A DNA stretch of 64,000 bases from Brevundimonas goettingensis. Lineage in GTDB: Bacteria > Pseudomonadota > Alphaproteobacteria > Caulobacterales > Caulobacteraceae. The translations under genes were made by a program, and so were the position numbers. Position 1 is the first letter of the stretch. The number at the start of each line of letters is the position of its first letter. The notes under the pieces were generated by a model. It ran no database searches. It saw only the letters and a program-made list of their open reading frames with translations, and was not told the origin of the DNA. This document shows positions 34,389-42,942 of the stretch, one piece after another. The stretch is from the NCBI RefSeq assembly GCF_017487405.1, contig NZ_CP062222.1:915001-979000 (forward strand), written 5' to 3'.

Positions 34389-35555
34389 TCAGGCGTCTGC
34401 GCGCCTCAGATCCGGCATCAAAGGTGAAAAGTCAGGATTTGAGACCTGCCGGCGATACGCAGACGGCGCCATCCCGTAACGGGCGTGGAAGGCGCGATTG
34501 AAACTCGCCTTTGAGGCGAACCCCATCTCGAACGCCAGATCGAGAAGGTCGGCTTTCGGTCGGATCGTGATGGCGTCGGCCACGGCTTCGGCCCGAAGTC
34601 CGTTGATGAAGACCGAGAAGTTGACCTCTAGGCCCAGATTGATCGCTCGCGAGAGCCGTCCACTGTTGGTCCCGAGCCTTCGCGCAAGCCCGGGCAGGGT
34701 CAGGTCCGGCTCCCGCCACCAGCCCTCCGCTCGTGTCCGGTCTGCGATCTCCCCGGCGATGAGGCGCCAATCGGTGGGCGCGCGGGCGGGCGCCGCTTTC
34801 GGTTCGGGTAATCGGTCAAGAGCGCGGAGGGGCGGTGGCAGGCCCGCCTGGCGCAAGCCTGCGACGCCGAGATACAGACCGAGGCCGCCGAGGGCGAGGT
34901 AGAGACCGGTCTCCTGGAAATAGTCGATCCCGCCGGTCGCCGTCGACCAGAGCCAGAAGGCGACTTCGACGAGCAGGCTGAAGACGATGGCGGCCCGGAC
35001 GCGCGACAGCCAGCGTGCGGCATACTGGTCGTCGTCGCTGCGCTCGTCCGCCAGCCGGGCGCGGTAGCGTTTGAGCACCGGACCGATCGCCAGAGCATAG
35101 CCGGCGAGGCTGGTGAGCGTCAGAGCGCTGAAGACGGGCGAGACGACCGCGTCATGGCCACCGGTGTACCAGGCCCATTTTCGTCCGATGGGCAGCAGGA
35201 AGCAGATCGTGAAATAGGCGGCCTGGACAAGCGGCGGCGCGAAATGCCAGAGCAGACGGCGCGAGACCCGGTTCTCTTCCAGAGCGCTGGCATAGGCGAA
35301 GAGCAGCGGTCCCAAAGCCAAAGGGATCGCGAAAGGCGCGAAGGTCAGCCCGCGCCAGGCGTCATAGGCGCCGGCGAAGCCGATGGCGTAAGGAATCAAC
35401 AGACCGGCGATCACCACGAGGGTCGCGGCGAGGAGGCGGTTGGCGGCCTTCTGTACAGGCGCGATCGCGAGCGCGGCGGCGAGCACGAACAACTGCAGGA
35501 CCATCAGGCCGAGAACTGCAGTTCTCCATCCGAGGAAAAGGTGCGTCGCGACCAT
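34389..35555 (-). CDS. Membrane-bound AraC family transcriptional regulator
   Basis: This 388-residue protein has about seven N-terminal hydrophobic helices (residues about 10-245) and a C-terminal AraC HTH (LTLPGLARRLGTNSGRLSRAINLGLEVNFSVFINGLR split, then AFEMGFASKASFNRAFHARYGMAPSAYRR). A regulator fixed in the membrane would read an extracellular or membrane signal directly. It is co-directional with the S41 peptidase and small secreted protein, its likely targets. The ATG at 35555 is used; the longer frame adds a non-family N-terminus. Confidence 0.84.
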   Translation of the reverse strand: MVATHLFLGWRTAVLGLMVLQLFVLAAALAIAPVQKAANRLLAATLVVIAGLLIPYAIGFAGAYDAWRGLTFAPFAIPLALGPLLFAYASALEENRVSRRLLWHFAPPLVQAAYFTICFLLPIGRKWAWYTGGHDAVVSPVFSALTLTSLAGYALAIGPVLKRYRARLADERSDDDQYAARWLSRVRAAIVFSLLVEVAFWLWSTATGGIDYFQETGLYLALGGLGLYLGVAGLRQAGLPPPLRALDRLPEPKAAPARAPTDWRLIAGEIADRTRAEGWWREPDLTLPGLARRLGTNSGRLSRAINLGLEVNFSVFINGLRAEAVADAITIRPKADLLDLAFEMGFASKASFNRAFHARYGMAPSAYRRQVSNPDFSPLMPDLRRADA

Positions 35556-35725
35556 GCTGAAGGCTAGGCGCGACAGGGGGGCGGCGAAAGGGGATGCCAC
35601 GCAAATCCTTGACCCGGAGCGTGGAGACCTCCTCGGCAAACCGTCAACGCGGCCCGTGGGGCCATCGCAAAAAGGACCCTCGACGCGGTCGCCGACGGCC
35701 CTTCCCCTGGCTTCAACGCCGGAGG

Positions 35726-36676
35726 TCAGTCACGTGGGGCCGCCGGTCGCGCCCGACCACTTCGCCAGGCGTCAGCGGCGGCGCGGTGCAGGATGGCATG
35801 GCGATGCGCCAGCCTGTCGATGTCGTCGTCGTAGCCGCCGCCGATGACGCCTACGACCGGCGTGGCAGGCAGACAGGTCTCCAGAACATAGGCGTCGCGC
35901 GCGGCGAGACCTTCGTCACTCAAGGCCAGCCTGCCGAGACGGTCGCTCACGTGCGGGTCGACGCCAGCGATGTAGAAGGTGAGGTCCGGTGCGACGCGCT
36001 GGAGCAGGACAGGAAGGATTGCTCGCAGTTCGGCCAGGTAGGCATCGTCGCCGGTTCCATCCGGCAGGTCGATGTCCAGATCGCCGGGGCCGCGTCGCAC
36101 GGGATAGTTCTTTTCGCCGTGCATGGAGAAGGTGAAGACCCGCGGTTCGTGCTCGAAGATGAAGGCGGTCCCGTCGCCCTGGTGGACGTCCAGGTCGACA
36201 ACGAGCGCCTGCCGGATCTCGCCGGCGTCGATCATCGCGCGGGCGACGACGCCGATGTCGTTGAAGACGCAGAAGCCCGCGCCGCCGTTCGGCCCGGCAT
36301 GGTGACTGCCGCCTGCAGTGTTACAGGCAAGACCATGGCGAAGCGCCAGACGCGCCGCCAACAGGGTGCCGCCGACTGCGGCCTGGGCGCGTTCCGAGAC
36401 GCCGCGGGTGACCGGCATGCCGATGATCCGCTCGACCTGCGGAGGAACTTCGGCGTTCAGCACCTGGCGCACATAGCCTGGGTCGTGCACGGCGGCGAGC
36501 ATATCGAAGCTGGCGGGGACGGGGATGTGAAACCCCCCGGGTCCGACCAGCCTCTCCTCTTCCAACACCTGAGCCAGTCGAGCGTATTTGTGCATGGGGA
36601 AGCGGTGACCCGGCGGCATCGGAGCACTGTAGGCCGGGTGGTAGACGACCGGAGGAAGAGGGCGAGAAGGGGCCAT
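35726..36676 (-). CDS. Histone deacetylase-like (class II/acetylpolyamine) amidohydrolase
   Basis: This 316-residue zinc enzyme of the arginase/deacetylase fold has the catalytic His pair H125-H126 in GGSHHAGPNGGAGFCVFND and zinc ligands D163 and H165 in VVDLDVHQGDGT, with a third Asp in IAGVDPH. Bacterial members deacetylate acetylpolyamines, acetoin-related compounds or protein lysines; the substrate cannot be fixed here. The ATG at 36676 is chosen because the upstream frame is not protein-like. It is a single gene between regulator and esterase. Confidence 0.87.
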   Translation of the reverse strand: MAPSRPLPPVVYHPAYSAPMPPGHRFPMHKYARLAQVLEEERLVGPGGFHIPVPASFDMLAAVHDPGYVRQVLNAEVPPQVERIIGMPVTRGVSERAQAAVGGTLLAARLALRHGLACNTAGGSHHAGPNGGAGFCVFNDIGVVARAMIDAGEIRQALVVDLDVHQGDGTAFIFEHEPRVFTFSMHGEKNYPVRRGPGDLDIDLPDGTGDDAYLAELRAILPVLLQRVAPDLTFYIAGVDPHVSDRLGRLALSDEGLAARDAYVLETCLPATPVVGVIGGGYDDDIDRLAHRHAILHRAAADAWRSGRARPAAPRD

Positions 36677-36931
36677 GTTCGTTGGGTGACAACACTCTGA
36701 CGACTGGGAGGCTGCATCTCCTTCGATCGCAATCAACAGGTCGGCTTGCCCCTGCATTCCAGTTTCCGCAAGTGGCCCATTCGCAGCCCAGGCACAACGC
36801 CGGGATTCTCGGATGGAGGAGCGAGAACGAACGGTCTCGAATACCGCTCCGAACTCGCCGCCGCCGATCTCGAAGGGAAGCCTGCGGAGGCGTGGCCGTC
36901 GCCCCTGCCTCCGCAGCAGGATTATGCGCAA

Positions 36932-37969
36932 TCAGATCGGCAGGATCGCCGTGCCGAACGCCTTCTTCAGGTCATGCGCGGCGAACTGCTGGGCGACAGC
37001 AGCGTCGGGCACAACCAGACCCATGCCGAAGAACTCGTGGGTCGAGCCGTTGAAGGTCTTGGCCCGGGTATCGACGCCTGCGGCTTCCAGCTTCTCCGCG
37101 AGTTGCTCCCCCTCGGTGCGCAGGGGGTCGATTTCGGCGGTAATGACGGTGGAGGAGGGCAGGCCGCGCAGATCGGCGGCGCCCACGACGTTGACCCGGG
37201 GATCGGCGGTCTCGCCCTGGTCGGCAAAGGTGTGTTTCACGAACCATTCGATCATCGGCTTGTTGAGGGGCTTGGCCGTGGCGTTCTCGACATAGCTCTC
37301 GGTGTTCAGGTCATTGCCGACGAGAGGGTAGACCAGAACCTGGTGGGCCGGGGCCTGCAGCCCCTGGTCCCGCGCCGCGATCGAGACGTTGATCGCCAGA
37401 TTGCCGCCGGCGCTTTCGCCCATTACCGCCACCTTGCGCGGATCGCCACCGAGGGTCTGGGCGTTGGCCAGCGCCCATTTCCAGGCCGCGACGGCGTCAT
37501 CATGGGCGGCCGGAAACTGGTGCTCGGGCGCCTGGCGATAGTGGACCGACAGGACCACGACGTCAGCGAATCGGCTGATCCCGCGAGGACCGCCGTCATA
37601 GACGTCGAGGTCGGCGATGACGAAGCCGCCGCCGTGGAAATAGACGACCAGAGGCTTGAGGTCCTTGCTGTCGAGGTCGGGGCTGTAGATGCGGGCCTGC
37701 AGCGGACCCGCCGCGCCTTCGATGGTGATGTCGCGGGTCTGGATGCCCAGCGTCGGATCTTTATCCTTGATCGTTTCGCGCAGAATCTTCTTCACCGCAT
37801 CGGTCGGGGTCGGCTGCAGCCGCGCTTCCTGTGGCGACAGGGTCTCGATGGGTTTGCCGCCGAGGCCGGCGAGGGCGTCGAGTACCTTGCCCATCATCAT
37901 GTCGGGTTTGGCGGGAGAGGTGCGCGGCTGATCGTCGTGGCGACCAAGAACCTTGTCGAGAATGGACAT
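36932..37969 (-). CDS. HSL-type alpha/beta hydrolase (esterase)
   Basis: This 345-residue esterase of the hormone-sensitive-lipase family has the oxyanion HGGGF at 112-116, nucleophile S186 in GESAGG, and the acid and His in ITAEIDPLRTEG and NGSTHEFFGM. It would hydrolyse short-chain or aromatic esters. No signal peptide is seen, but an N-terminal extension of about 50 residues (MSILDKVLGRHDDQ) precedes the core. It is divergent from the SDR gene across 143 bp. Confidence 0.88.
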   Translation of the reverse strand: MSILDKVLGRHDDQPRTSPAKPDMMMGKVLDALAGLGGKPIETLSPQEARLQPTPTDAVKKILRETIKDKDPTLGIQTRDITIEGAAGPLQARIYSPDLDSKDLKPLVVYFHGGGFVIADLDVYDGGPRGISRFADVVVLSVHYRQAPEHQFPAAHDDAVAAWKWALANAQTLGGDPRKVAVMGESAGGNLAINVSIAARDQGLQAPAHQVLVYPLVGNDLNTESYVENATAKPLNKPMIEWFVKHTFADQGETADPRVNVVGAADLRGLPSSTVITAEIDPLRTEGEQLAEKLEAAGVDTRAKTFNGSTHEFFGMGLVVPDAAVAQQFAAHDLKKAFGTAILPI

Positions 37970-38112
37970 TGTGAACTCGTGTGTTGTGGATGAGCGAATT
38001 CAAGCGCTTGGCGGTGAGTTCGTTCCTGCGTTCGGAACCGGACGGAGAGCGCCTTGCTGCGGAACCGGCGAAGCGCCGGGCGGTTGAAGCGAACCAGACC
38101 GGAGTGATGCCC

Positions 38113-39000
38113 ATGGCCGACGCCTCCAACCCTACGCCCCGTTATCCGACCCCGCCGTTTGCGGACCAGAAGCAGCCCTGGCCGGGGCTGGCCTCGAAGA
38201 TGGAGCCGCGGCCGGACCACGGCGAAACCAGCTACCGGGGCTCGGGCCGTCTCGCGGGCAAGCGCGCGCTGATCACCGGCGGCGACAGCGGCATCGGACG
38301 CGCCGCGGCCATCGCCTTCGCGCGCGAGGGCGCCGATGTGGTCATCAACCACCTGCCCGAGGAAGAGCCGGACGCGCGCGAGGTCATCGACCTGATCACC
38401 GCAGAAGGCCGCAAAGGGGTGTCGATCCGGGGCGACCTGCGCGACAAGGCCTTCTGCCGCCGGCTGGTCTCGGAGGCGGCCGAGGCCCTCGGCGGGCTCG
38501 ACATCCTGGTCAACAACGCCGCTCGCCAGCAGACGCGCCCGTCCATCGCCGACATCAGCGCCGAGGACTTCGACGCGACCTTCAAAACCAACGTCTATGC
38601 GCCCTTCTGGCTGTCCAAAGCCGCGCTGGAAATCATGGCGGAGGGGGCGGTGATCGTGAACACCGCTTCCGAACAGGCGGGCGATCCGTCGGAGGACATC
38701 ATGGACTATGCCATGACCCGTGCGGCGATGCTCAACTTTACCAAGGGTTTGGCGACCCAGTTGGCGCCGAAGGGCATCCGGGTCAACGCCGTTGCCCCGG
38801 GACCCTTCTGGACTCCGCTTCAGGTCAGCGGCGGCGCCACCCCGGAGAAGCTGAAGAATTTCGGCGCCTCCAGCCCCTTCGGGCGGCCCGGCCAGCCGGC
38901 CGAGATCGCGGGCCTCTATGTCGCCGCCGCCGATCCGGCGCTCAGCTATTCGACGGGTCAGATCTTCGCGGCGACCGGCGGCAATCGCCAACCGGCTTGA
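38113..39000 (+). CDS. Short-chain dehydrogenase/reductase with YxxxR in place of YxxxK
   Basis: This 295-residue protein is like the general-stress SDRs (GSP39/YghA type) with an N-terminal extension (PPFADQKQPWPGLASKMEPRPDHG). Coenzyme motif TGGDSGIG is at 55-62, NNAA at 134-137 and the catalytic Ser around 186. The catalytic Tyr199 is followed by AMTR, so the normally invariant Lys is Arg203. The ATG at 38113 has GGAG 8 bases ahead; an ATG at 38107 is too close to it. The PfpI protease gene follows after 58 bp, probably one stress operon. Confidence 0.86.
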   Translation: MADASNPTPRYPTPPFADQKQPWPGLASKMEPRPDHGETSYRGSGRLAGKRALITGGDSGIGRAAAIAFAREGADVVINHLPEEEPDAREVIDLITAEGRKGVSIRGDLRDKAFCRRLVSEAAEALGGLDILVNNAARQQTRPSIADISAEDFDATFKTNVYAPFWLSKAALEIMAEGAVIVNTASEQAGDPSEDIMDYAMTRAAMLNFTKGLATQLAPKGIRVNAVAPGPFWTPLQVSGGATPEKLKNFGASSPFGRPGQPAEIAGLYVAAADPALSYSTGQIFAATGGNRQPA

Positions 39001-39058
39001 GATCGCCCTTCAAACCCGAACACCAGCGCCAGAGAGCGCGATCAGAGAGGAACAGACG

Positions 39059-39622
39059 ATGGCTGGAAAGCTGAACGGAAAACGCGTGGCGGTGCTGGCC
39101 ACCGACGGCTTCGAACAGGTCGAACTGACCACGCCGGTCGAGGCGTTGAAGGCCGAAGGGGCGACGGTGGAGGTCGTCTCACTCAAGGCCGGTGAGATCC
39201 AGGGCTTCAAGCACCATGACAAGGCCGACAAGACTAGGGTGGACCAGACCCTCGATGAGGCGTCTACGAGGAACTATGACGCTCTGGTCCTGCCCGGTGG
39301 CGTGATCAACCCGGACGCCCTGCGGCTGGAACCGCTGGCCATCGCCTTCATCGCCGACATCCATGCCGCCGGAAAGCCGATCGGAGCCATCTGTCACGGG
39401 CCGTGGACGCTCATCAACGCCGGGGCGCTGGACGGACGCCGGGTCACGTCCTGGCCGTCCCTGGAAGCGGACCTTCGCAACGCCGGCGCGGACTGGGTGG
39501 ACGAGGAGGTCGTGGTCGATCAGGGTCTCGTTACGTCACGCAAGCCGGACGATCTCCCAGCCTTCTGCGCCAAGCTCATCGAAGAGATCGCAGAGGGTGC
39601 TCATCGTCCCGAGCCTGCGTGA
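39059..39622 (+). CDS. PfpI/DJ-1 family cysteine peptidase or glyoxalase-like protein
   Basis: This 187-residue protein of the DJ-1/PfpI superfamily has E19 in TDGFEQVEL, nucleophile C112 followed by H113 in AICHGPW, and the usual closing GLVTSRKPDDLPAF. Members of the YhbO/PfpI branch act in general stress resistance as deglycases or proteases. GAGAGG precedes the ATG at 39059. It is downstream of the SDR gene, as in many stress clusters. Length matches the family. Confidence 0.88.
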   Translation: MAGKLNGKRVAVLATDGFEQVELTTPVEALKAEGATVEVVSLKAGEIQGFKHHDKADKTRVDQTLDEASTRNYDALVLPGGVINPDALRLEPLAIAFIADIHAAGKPIGAICHGPWTLINAGALDGRRVTSWPSLEADLRNAGADWVDEEVVVDQGLVTSRKPDDLPAFCAKLIEEIAEGAHRPEPA

Positions 39623-39677
39623 GCAGGTCATTACAGAGGCATCCGCTGGGAACAACCGAGGCGCAGCCAGGTTCAGG

Positions 39678-39845
39678 GTGGCGGATCTCGTCATTCTCGA
39701 CGCGAACCCGATCGAAAGCACCGCCAACCTGCATGCCATCCATCCGGTGGTTCGCGATGGCCGATACTATTCCCGCGAAGATCTCGCCGACCTTCGGCGC
39801 AGAGTTGCTGCCGGGGGCGGCCCGACGTCCGGTTCAGCGGAGTAG
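39678..39845 (+). pseudogene. C-terminal remnant of an amidohydrolase
   Basis: This frame reads VADLVILDANPIESTANLHAIHPVVRDGRYY and ends at TAG 39845. The wording is that of the last about 50 residues of metal-dependent amidohydrolases (ADLVvLDaNPl...vvk.Gr.y). The catalytic body is absent; upstream lies the PfpI gene in another context. It differs from the amidohydrolase at 18046, so it comes from another family member. The break point is near 39670. Confidence 0.7.
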
Positions 39846-40793
39846 ACCTTCGCCTGATCCGATCTCAATCGAGTAATGCCGTCTCGGCGGCTCGGTAGGT
39901 CCCTCCGCCGACCGGTGACCACACCGCAGTCTCTTGGGACGGCAACTGGCTAGGCGTTGTGCTGCGTAGGCTGGCTTGCCTGGCAGGGCCTCATGCTCCG
40001 CGACGGCCGACGAAGCCAACGCGACCTCGTCGAAGGTCTCTCCGGCTCACGGAGGCCTTGGCCGATCCGGTTGCTCCAGCACATCGTCGAGGTCCTGAAG
40101 GTCATTTCTCCGGCGCCGAGTTGGGGAGACGCATGATCGGCTATCGAAGCGCACCTCAGCGTGTTCCGCGAGTTTCCCCAAGGAAATCCCCTCGCCGATG
40201 GTACGGTGTCGAGCTTCGCCGCTCGGCAACATTGAGGTCGGGTCCGATCTCGCTTGACGGCGCGCTGCGGGCGCTCCCAGGTCCGGACCGTCACGGCGCC
40301 CCGGGTGGTAAGCGATGCTCAACAGGGTGCCGGGGTGGAGCAGTAGAATCAATTGGGCCGATGGCGATATGAAGAGATGAGATTCGCATTCGCGACTCGA
40401 TTTCGGTGTAACTCGACATCGAAATTGGCGTTGATGTGCCAAATGGTGCCGAAAGATAGCGTCATCACCGAAATTTTATATCGCTATATTCTTTAATGTT
40501 TTCAAGAGCGATAAATATGATCGGTCTTCTCTTCGGTTTCATTGTGGGTCATTCCGAAAAACCGAAGAAAACACAACGCGCTAAACGGTTGTAAGTAATC
40601 GAGTGGGAATAATTCGGGGCTCTCGGAGCTTTTCGATATCGCTTCCGATTTGGTCGCGAAGTTCCTTTCGTGCTCTCTCGCTACCTCTTCGGAGGCTTCG
40701 CGAGGGTGTGTCGGTAGCTGGGACGGCACGGGCGCCCATTGTGGCGCCCGGCGATGGCCCATACTGTCAGCACCAAGGTGCCCGTCTGACGGT
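39846..40793. other. Decayed, partly AT-rich region
   Basis: No intact gene is seen in about 950 bp. One plus-strand frame at 39991-40345 reads as several protein-like pieces broken by stops, which looks like a dead gene I cannot name. G+C drops sharply at about 40381-40640; by hand count 40441-40560 has 44 G/C in 120 bases (37%) against roughly two-thirds elsewhere. This is most likely foreign or relic DNA. Confidence 0.55.
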
Positions 40794-41132
40794 ATGGAAA
40801 CGGCAGAAGTCTCTGACTTCCCTGTAGATGCACTGCATCACATCGGGTGTTTGACCTACGAGGCCGCGGAGACCGAAACCGCGTTGGCGCTGCTTGAACG
40901 TCACCCTGAAATCTCGGTTCTGTTCACCGACATCAACATGCCCGGCATACGCGACGGCCTTGCCCTGGCGGGTGAGACATACCGGCAGCGACCGGACGTT
41001 CGAGTGATCATCACCTCCGGCCAGGAGCATCCCACGCAGGCGCAGATGCCCCCTGACGGCCGATTTATCGCCAAGCCGTATAATATGGACGTCATCACCG
41101 AAATGGTCCGCGCGTTCCCGCGGGACGGCTAG
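40794..41132 (+). pseudogene. 5'-truncated response regulator receiver
   Basis: From the ATG at 40794, 112 residues cover most of a CheY-like receiver: ALHHIGCLTYEAAETETALALLE, phospho-acceptor Asp in LFTDINMPG, TSGQ and the Lys in FIAKPYNMD. The first strand and its acidic pocket are missing; the sequence before it (METAEVSDFP) does not fit. The break coincides with the edge of the AT-rich relic region. It may still be translated but should not be phosphorylated normally. Confidence 0.6.
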
Positions 41133-41268
41133 GCTCGCGTCGCTTTCCGTGTTCTGAGAGCGGTGCGATAGCTTGAGGGGCACCGGCCGCGGTTTCGAAA
41201 TCTTCTCGCAGGCGATGCGCCTGACCGGGCGGTACCGCGAGCCTTCGGCAAGGTTGACGGCACCCGCG

Positions 41269-42942
41269 TCAGGAAAGCGCCGAAGCGAGTTTGTGCGCCA
41301 GTTCAACCCTGTCGAACGGCTTGTGAACAATCGCTTCCTCAGGGGTCGACGCCAGGGCCTGGGCGTCCGCGTAGCCGGTGGCGAACAGAATGGGCAGACC
41401 AGGCCTGCGACCAGAGAGTTCGCGCGCCACGTCGCCGCCGTTCATCCCGGGCATGGCGAAGTCGAGAACGACCGCCCGGATGTCCGCACGGGTGTCGAAA
41501 AGGTCCAGGGCCGCTCCGCCGCTCCCTGCCTCAACGACTCCATAGCCGAGGTCTTTCAGTATATCCGCCGTGACCCCGCGAACCGCCTCGTCGTCGTCAA
41601 CCACAAGAATAGTCAAGCCATCTGAGGGCGCGGCTGGCGCGATCGCCGCTGATGTGTCCTTCCAGGCGGGACTGGCATGGGTGCGAGGCAGGAAGACGCG
41701 AATGGTCGTACCCTGGCCAACGCTGGTTTCGATCGTGACGCCGCCTCCCGACTGCTTGGCCAGACCGTAGACCTGGCTCAGACCCAGTCCCGACCCCTTG
41801 CCCACCGCCTTCGTGGTGAAGAAGGGTTCGAAAACCTTGGCCAGCACTTCGGACGGCATGCCGGAGCCGTTATCGGATACCGACACCATGACATGTTCGC
41901 CCGCCGGCGGCTCTTCGGGGCTTTGCGGTGCAGAGCGCGTGACGTTCCCGGTGGCGATCTGCAACGTTCCGCCGACGTCCATGGCGTCGCGAGCGTTGAT
42001 GGCCAGATTGAGAATGACCAGTTCAATCTGGGTCGGGTCGATCATCGCCGCCCAAAGGCCCTCGGCCAGATCCGGTTCGAGGATGTGCACGCTGCCGCCG
42101 ATCGTACTCTGGAGAAGGTCGCCCATGCCGCGCACCGTCTCGTTCAGATCGACGGCGCGGGGCTCAAGCTTCTGTCGGCGGGAGAAGGCGAGCATCTGGG
42201 CCGTCAGCTGGGCGCCGCGCCGCGACGCTTCGTGCATCATGGCCAGGCGCCGCTGGATGGCCGGGTCGTCGATACGCTTCTGCAACTGTTCGACGTTGCC
42301 GATGACCACCGTGAGCAGATTGTTGAAGTCGTGGGCGATGCCCGAGGTCAGCTGTCCCACGGCGTCAAGGCGCTGGGTCTGACGCAAGGCGGCTTCCGCC
42401 TTCTCCCGCTCGGCGATTTGGGCCGCTAGCTGCCGGTTCGCGGCCTCGAGTTCTGCAGTGCGTTCAACGACGCGGCCTTCCAGCAGAAGTTCGCCGCGGC
42501 GGATTTCCTCCATGCGCTCGCGGGCTTCATACTGACGGCTGCGCCCGCGCAGGGCCGTTCGCACGGCGCTGACCAGGGTCGTCGGATGAAAGGGCCGCTC
42601 AAGGAAGCCGACGTTGCCCAGAGTCCTGGAAAGCCGCTGAACGAGCGGGTTTCGCTCCACACTGCCGCCACGCTGCGTCAGGATCAAAAACGGAAAGTCG
42701 GACCAGGACGGCTGCTCCCCGATCCAGGTTGAAAGACCGCTGAGGTCGGCGGAACGGAGCGCGTCTTCCACGATGATCGCCATGCCGGCGCCCTCGTTCA
42801 TCCGAACCAGCAAATCGTCCAGGTCACGGCAAGGCAGGGCAGGACAGTCGGCCTCACCCAGGATGGTGGTCGCTATTGCGCTGTCACGGCCGGAAGGAGT
42901 GAGGACAAGCGATCGAAGTGAGAGGCCGCCGCCGCTGCTCAT
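41269..42942 (-). CDS. Hybrid histidine kinase coupled to kaiC
   Basis: This 557-residue protein has an N-terminal receiver-like region without clear acidic pocket (about 8-130), a coiled coil (about 135-190), HisKA with H204 in SGIAHDFNNLLTVVIGN, HATPase (NLAINARDAMDVGGTL, DNGSGM, GKGSGLGLSQVYGLAKQSGG) and a C-terminal receiver (ILVVDDDEAVRGV, LDFAMPGMNG, HKPFDR). No membrane helix is seen. Its ATG overlaps the kaiC-like stop by 4 bases, so the two act together; KaiC-like ATPases often signal to such kinases. Confidence 0.88.
   Translation of the reverse strand: MSSGGGLSLRSLVLTPSGRDSAIATTILGEADCPALPCRDLDDLLVRMNEGAGMAIIVEDALRSADLSGLSTWIGEQPSWSDFPFLILTQRGGSVERNPLVQRLSRTLGNVGFLERPFHPTTLVSAVRTALRGRSRQYEARERMEEIRRGELLLEGRVVERTAELEAANRQLAAQIAEREKAEAALRQTQRLDAVGQLTSGIAHDFNNLLTVVIGNVEQLQKRIDDPAIQRRLAMMHEASRRGAQLTAQMLAFSRRQKLEPRAVDLNETVRGMGDLLQSTIGGSVHILEPDLAEGLWAAMIDPTQIELVILNLAINARDAMDVGGTLQIATGNVTRSAPQSPEEPPAGEHVMVSVSDNGSGMPSEVLAKVFEPFFTTKAVGKGSGLGLSQVYGLAKQSGGGVTIETSVGQGTTIRVFLPRTHASPAWKDTSAAIAPAAPSDGLTILVVDDDEAVRGVTADILKDLGYGVVEAGSGGAALDLFDTRADIRAVVLDFAMPGMNGGDVARELSGRRPGLPILFATGYADAQALASTPEEAIVHKPFDRVELAHKLASALS

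Noticed and set aside
33058..34479. 473-codon plus-strand open frame
   Set aside because: Antisense to the S41 peptidase, which has a signal peptide and catalytic motifs.
35611..35624. TTGACCCGGAGCGT as an FNR box near the AraC and deacetylase genes
   Set aside because: The right half-site is lost and it is far from the low-oxygen island; likely chance.
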